Assembly (NCBI RefSeq): GCF_025666195.1
Contig: NZ_CP102592.1
Location: 1,116,001-1,180,000, forward strand
Direction of reading: 5' to 3'
DNA length: 64,000 nucleotides
Source: Xanthomonas sp. CFBP 8443
GTDB taxonomy: Bacteria > Pseudomonadota > Gammaproteobacteria > Xanthomonadales > Xanthomonadaceae
A model generated the notes under the pieces. That model was not told the origin of the DNA. It saw only the letters and a list, made by a program, of their open reading frames with translations, and did no database searches. This document shows, in pieces, positions 60,614 through 64,000 of the stretch (positions are counted from its first letter, which is position 1; each line of letters opens with the position of its first letter). A program made the position numbers and the translations under genes.

Positions 60614-63103
60614 TCAGTTCTCGCGCAGCGCCAGCGCCGGCGGCGTGCGCAGGATGCGGCGCGTGCCCGACCAACCGGCGAGCAGGCTCAGCAGCACGCC
60701 GCCGACCCCACCCAGCAGCAGCGCCGGCCACGGCGGCGACAGCGTCAGTTCGAACGCCTGCCTGGCCACCACCACGCCGATGCCCGCCGCCGCGCCGACC
60801 GCCAGGATCGCCGCGAGCAGGCCGAGCGCGCCGAACTCGACCAGCACCGCGCCGCGCAACTGGCCGCGGCGCGCGCCCAGCGTGCGCAGCACCGCACTGT
60901 CGTAGCGGCGCTCGCCGGCGGTGGCCTGCAGCGCCGCCAGCAACACCAGCGCGCCGGCCAGCAGGCTGAAGCCCATCACCAGCTGCACCGCCTGCGCCAC
61001 GCGGTCGATCACTTCGCGCACCCGTCCCAGGATCGCGTCGATGTCCAGCAACGACACGTTCGGATAGGTGCGGCTGAGCCCGCTCAGCTGCGCGGCGGAA
61101 CCGCGCGGCAGATGGAACGCGGAGATCAGGTTGTACGGCGCGTCCTGCACCGCACCGGCGTTGAGCAACAGGAAGAAGTTGACCCGGAACGAATCCCAGT
61201 CGGCCTTGCGCATGCTGGTCACGGTGAAGCTGCGCTGCTGTTCGCCGAGCAGCAGGGTGATGCGGTCGCCGAGCTTCAGACCGTAGCGTTGCGCCCAGGC
61301 TTCCTCCACCGAGGCTTCCGCCGCGGTGCTGTCGGCAGCCCAGAAACGTCCGGACAGCAAACGGTTGGCGGCGGGGAATTCATGCCGCCAGGAGAAGTTG
61401 ATCGGCCGGTCGACGCCGTCGCCATCGCCGGCGTCGTCCGGTCCCTGGTCCTGGCGTTGCGGCGGCTTGCCGTTGATCGCCACCAGCTTGCCGGTGCTGA
61501 ACGGCTCCACCGCCGCGTCGGCGACGCCCAGCCCGCGCAGCGTGGCGAGCACGTGCTCGGCCTGGTCGGGCTGGATGTTCATCAGGAAGTAGTTCGGCGT
61601 GTCCGCCGGCAGCCGGTCGCGCCACTGGCCGAGCAGACCCGGCCCGATCACCGCCAGCAGCAGCAACGCGCACAGCGACAGCGACAGCCCGACCAACTGC
61701 ACCACGCTCAGCGCGCGGCGCCGGGTCAGCGCGGCCAGGCCCAGCTTCCATGGCCCGCGCAGGCGCGACTGCAGTCGCCGCAGCAGGGCCAACAGCAGGC
61801 CGCCGACCGCCGCGGCGAGCGCGGCCAGCAGGGTCAGCCCGCCCAGCACCCAGGCCGCGAGCAGGCCATCGCCGGTGGCGTACACCGCCAGCACCACGGT
61901 GGCGACCAGCGCCGCGGCGTAGACCAGCAGCGAGGTCGGCGGCAGCGCGGCGAAGCTGCGGTTGAGCACGCGCATCGGCGGCACGTTGCGCAGCCGCAGC
62001 AGCGGCGGCAGGCCGAAGCCGAGCAGCAGCAACAGGCCGATGCCGGCGCCGGCCAGCGCCGGGGTCGCCTGCGGCAGCGGCAGCCGGTTCGGGATCAGGC
62101 TGCCCAGCGCCTCGACCAGGCCGATCTGCGCCAGCATGCCCAGGCCCACGCCGAGCGCGCAGGCCGGGATCGCCAGCAGCAGCAACTGCAGCGCCAGCGC
62201 GCCGAGGATGTCGCGCTGGCGCGCGCCCAGGCAGCGCAGCACGGCGACGTTGTCGATGCGGCGCAGCGCGAAGCGGTTGGCCGCCAGCGCGGTAGCGACG
62301 CCGGCCAGCAGCACCGCCAGCAATGCGGCCAGGGCCAGGAAGCGGCCGGCGCGGTCGAAGGCGCCGCGCACGCCGCGCTGGGTGTCCTCGATGCCGACCA
62401 GGCGGAACGCCTTGGCGCGCGGCGCCAGCCATTCGCGCAGCGCGGCGATCTCGCCCGGCGCACCGGCGAACATCAGCCGGTACGAGGCGCGGCTGCCGGG
62501 GCCGAGCAGGCCGGCGGCGTCGACGTCGGCGCGGTTGACCAGCAGCGGCGGCGACAGCTGCATCAGCTCGCCCGATGCGTCCGGCTCGGCGCGCAGCACC
62601 CGGGTCACGCGCAGGCTGCCGGCGCCGAATTCCAGGTCGTCGCCGAGCTTCAGCCCCAGCGCCTCGAGCAGGCGCGGGTCGGCATAGGCCTGGCCGCGCG
62701 GCGGCGGGCCGGCGCGTTCGCTGCCGGCGCCGGCGGCGTCGCGCGCGACCAGCAGTTCGCCGCGCAACGGGTAGCCGGCCGCGACCGCCTTGATGTTGGC
62801 CATCTGGCTGGCGTCGCCATGGAACAGCACGCTGGGAAAGCTGACCAGGCGCGTATGCCGCACGCCGCGGCGCTGCGCTTCGGCGGCGAACGCGTCGGGG
62901 ATGTCCTGGCGCCCGGTGACGCCGAGATCGCCGCCGATCACCTCGGCGGCGCTGCCGGTCAGCGCCAGGGTGACGCGATCGACCAGGGTGCCGACCGCGG
63001 TCATCACCGCCACGCCCAGCACCAGCGCGGCGAACACGGTCAGCAGGTCGCCGGCGAACAGTTCGCGGCGCAGCGCGCGCGCGGCGTGGCGCAGCACGTT
63101 CAT
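60614..63103 (-). CDS. ABC transporter permease (YbbP/FtsX type)
   Basis: An 829-residue inner-membrane permease with two FtsX domains. N-terminus NVLRHAARALRRELFAGDLL with the first TM, a large periplasmic region (about 50-225), a first FtsX block (AGRFLALAALLAVLLAGVAT, RFALRRIDNVAVLRCLGARQ), a central TM pair, a second periplasmic region, and a closing FtsX block (YDSAVLRTLGARRGQLRGAV). It resembles YbbP of E. coli, the partner of YbbA in a lipid/lysophospholipid-related ABC system adjacent to tesA. ATG 63103 overlaps the ATPase stop by 4 bp. The GDSL esterase gene beyond the ATPase matches the ybbP-ybbA-tesA arrangement. Confidence 0.9.
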   Translation of the reverse strand: MNVLRHAARALRRELFAGDLLTVFAALVLGVAVMTAVGTLVDRVTLALTGSAAEVIGGDLGVTGRQDIPDAFAAEAQRRGVRHTRLVSFPSVLFHGDASQMANIKAVAAGYPLRGELLVARDAAGAGSERAGPPPRGQAYADPRLLEALGLKLGDDLEFGAGSLRVTRVLRAEPDASGELMQLSPPLLVNRADVDAAGLLGPGSRASYRLMFAGAPGEIAALREWLAPRAKAFRLVGIEDTQRGVRGAFDRAGRFLALAALLAVLLAGVATALAANRFALRRIDNVAVLRCLGARQRDILGALALQLLLLAIPACALGVGLGMLAQIGLVEALGSLIPNRLPLPQATPALAGAGIGLLLLLGFGLPPLLRLRNVPPMRVLNRSFAALPPTSLLVYAAALVATVVLAVYATGDGLLAAWVLGGLTLLAALAAAVGGLLLALLRRLQSRLRGPWKLGLAALTRRRALSVVQLVGLSLSLCALLLLAVIGPGLLGQWRDRLPADTPNYFLMNIQPDQAEHVLATLRGLGVADAAVEPFSTGKLVAINGKPPQRQDQGPDDAGDGDGVDRPINFSWRHEFPAANRLLSGRFWAADSTAAEASVEEAWAQRYGLKLGDRITLLLGEQQRSFTVTSMRKADWDSFRVNFFLLLNAGAVQDAPYNLISAFHLPRGSAAQLSGLSRTYPNVSLLDIDAILGRVREVIDRVAQAVQLVMGFSLLAGALVLLAALQATAGERRYDSAVLRTLGARRGQLRGAVLVEFGALGLLAAILAVGAAAGIGVVVARQAFELTLSPPWPALLLGGVGGVLLSLLAGWSGTRRILRTPPALALREN

Positions 63104-63897
63104 GCGTCGGCCACCGCTTCGGCCAGGCCCAGGCGCCCGCGGTCGAGCCGGTAGCGGTGCTCGCAGCGTTGCGCCAGGCGCAGGTCGTGGGTGACCAGCA
63201 CCAAGGTGGTGTCGCTGCCGGCGTTGAGCGCGAACAGCAGGTCGCTGATCTGCTGGCCGGTGGCCTGGTCCAGGCTGCCGGTGGGTTCGTCGGCGAACAG
63301 GATCCGCGGCCGCGCCACGAACGCGCGCGCCAGCGCCACGCGCTGCTGCTCGCCGCCGGACAGCTGCCGTGGGTAGTGCCGCGCCCGCGCGGTCAGCCCG
63401 ACCGCTTCCAGCACCTCGCGCACCCGCGCCGGATCCTCGCGCCCGGCCAGTTCCAGCGGTAGCGCGATGTTTTCCGCCGCGGTCAGCGACGGCAGCAGAT
63501 GGAAACTCTGGAACACGAAGCCGACTTCGCGCGCGCGCAAGGCCGCGCGCGCTTCCTCGTCCAGCGCGTTGAGCGACTGCCCGGCCAGGACGATCTCGCC
63601 CCGGGTCGGCAGGTCCAGCCCGGCGAGCAGGCCGAGCAGGGTGGTCTTGCCGGAACCGGAGGCGCCGACGATGGCGACGCTGTCGCCTTCACCGACGGTC
63701 AATCCGACCTTGTCGAGAATGTGGACCGTGCCCTCCGGTCCGCTGACGGATTTGCCGACATCGCGTACGTCGATCGCGATGCCGGTGCGGGGAGTGGGGG
63801 CCAGACTGTCGATGAGGAAATCTCCGGATGCGTGGCAACGATACGAAAGGAACGCCGGCCTGGGCGCGCAGCGCCTGGGTCCTGGCCTGCTTGGCAT
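63100..63897 (-). CDS. ABC transporter ATP-binding protein (YbbA/LolD type)
   Basis: An ABC ATPase of 240-265 residues. Walker A VGASGSGKTTLLGLLAGLD, Q-loop VFQSFHLLPSLTAAEN, signature QLSGGEQQRVALARAF, Walker B RILFADEPTGSLD and the H-loop VLVTHDLRLA. It overlaps the permease start by 4 bp (coupled). The only in-frame ATG is at 63897, which would overlap the divergent esterase gene by 70 bp; family similarity begins around 63780 (AIDVRDVGKSVSGPEGT), so the true start may be a non-ATG codon near 63800-63820. Partner of the YbbP-like permease. Confidence 0.9.
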   Translation of the reverse strand: MPSRPGPRRCAPRPAFLSYRCHASGDFLIDSLAPTPRTGIAIDVRDVGKSVSGPEGTVHILDKVGLTVGEGDSVAIVGASGSGKTTLLGLLAGLDLPTRGEIVLAGQSLNALDEEARAALRAREVGFVFQSFHLLPSLTAAENIALPLELAGREDPARVREVLEAVGLTARARHYPRQLSGGEQQRVALARAFVARPRILFADEPTGSLDQATGQQISDLLFALNAGSDTTLVLVTHDLRLAQRCEHRYRLDRGRLGLAEAVADA

Positions 63898-64000
63898 GGT
63901 GTCTGCTGTTGCCCGCCATCGCCTGTGCCAAAGGTGCGACGGGCCCGATCCTGGTGGTCGGCGACAGCCTCAGCGCTGCGCACAACATCCCGGTCCAGTC
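63828..64000 (+). CDS. GDSL-family arylesterase/thioesterase (3' end outside window)
   Basis: The first 57 codons of an exported esterase. ATG 63828, a signal peptide with Trp-rich core (AWVLACLAWCLLLPAIACA), then the GDSL nucleophile block PILVVGDSLSAAHNIP (Ser in GDSL). This resembles TesA/EstA (thioesterase I/protease I/lysophospholipase L1), which in gammaproteobacteria is divergent from ybbA-ybbP as here. The reading frame runs off the window end. Periplasmic enzyme. Confidence 0.9.
   Translation, partial: MRGNDTKGTPAWARSAWVLACLAWCLLLPAIACAKGATGPILVVGDSLSAAHNIPVQ

Noticed and set aside
60443..63154. 900-codon open frame antisense to the ABC permease
   Set aside because: Gln/Arg-rich composition typical of GC-rich shadow frames. 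The permease on the other strand has full family motifs.

Overview
The window is GC-rich (roughly two thirds G+C) chromosomal DNA of a gammaproteobacterium of the Xanthomonadaceae, most likely Xanthomonas. The basis is the look of the housekeeping proteins (SecA, AhcY, MetK, PEP carboxylase), four large TonB-dependent receptors, three of them beside polymer- or ester-degrading enzymes, and many short hairpin repeats of the GTAGGAG..CTTCAGCC type between genes. No transposase, integrase, tRNA, rRNA or CRISPR array was seen.

Layout. 1-5390: the 3' part of secA, a 142-bp tandem repeat array, a VOC protein, a Nudix/ThiE-like fusion and a DUF4124-type exported protein. 5.6-6.0 kb: a 115-bp repeat array. 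6.0-13.8 kb: metF, then an exported GH13 alpha-amylase divergent from a TonB-dependent receptor (a starch/maltodextrin pair), an M14 peptidase-like protein and a DUF3228-type protein. 13.9-27.2 kb: a sugar-utilisation locus with two exported alpha-galactosidase-type glycosidases (GH27 and GH36-like), a BadF-type sugar kinase, an AgaS-type amino-sugar-phosphate isomerase, GatZ, a 10-TM DMT permease, an exported amidohydrolase, a DeoR-family regulator and a TonB-dependent receptor. Both divergent promoter regions of this locus carry TTTCGTT-type operator candidates. 27.4-29.1 kb: three small poorly characterised genes. 29.2-34 kb: ahcY behind an S-adenosylhomocysteine riboswitch, then ppc. 34.0-37.6 kb: an overlapping tetR-DUF4105-lipase-like lipoprotein operon. 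38.2-43.5 kb: a TonB-dependent receptor, a Ca-dependent PI-PLC-like protein and a histidine acid phosphatase (phytase-like), read here as a phosphoinositide/phytate scavenging cluster. 43.7-49.4 kb: metK, an OlsF-like two-domain acyltransferase overlapping an LpxH-like phosphoesterase, a 108-bp repeat array and a DUF457-type membrane hydrolase. 49.4-54.3 kb, minus strand: a methyltransferase, dusB, a DUF4893 protein, ribokinase and a NupC-type nucleoside transporter. 54.7-60 kb: an aldo/keto reductase, then a Fur-boxed hemin uptake cluster (hemP, hemin receptor, an unknown protein, a DUF6607 protein). 60.6-64 kb: a YbbA/YbbP-type ABC exporter divergent from the start of a GDSL esterase.

How the parts fit: most accessory content follows one plan, an outer-membrane TonB-dependent receptor beside exported hydrolases that feed it (starch, alpha-galactoside/amino sugar, inositol phosphate) or beside its uptake partner (heme). 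The S-adenosylmethionine cycle is represented by metK, ahcY and metF. ahcY and metF lie on the same strand about 22 kb apart, with the sugar loci between them.
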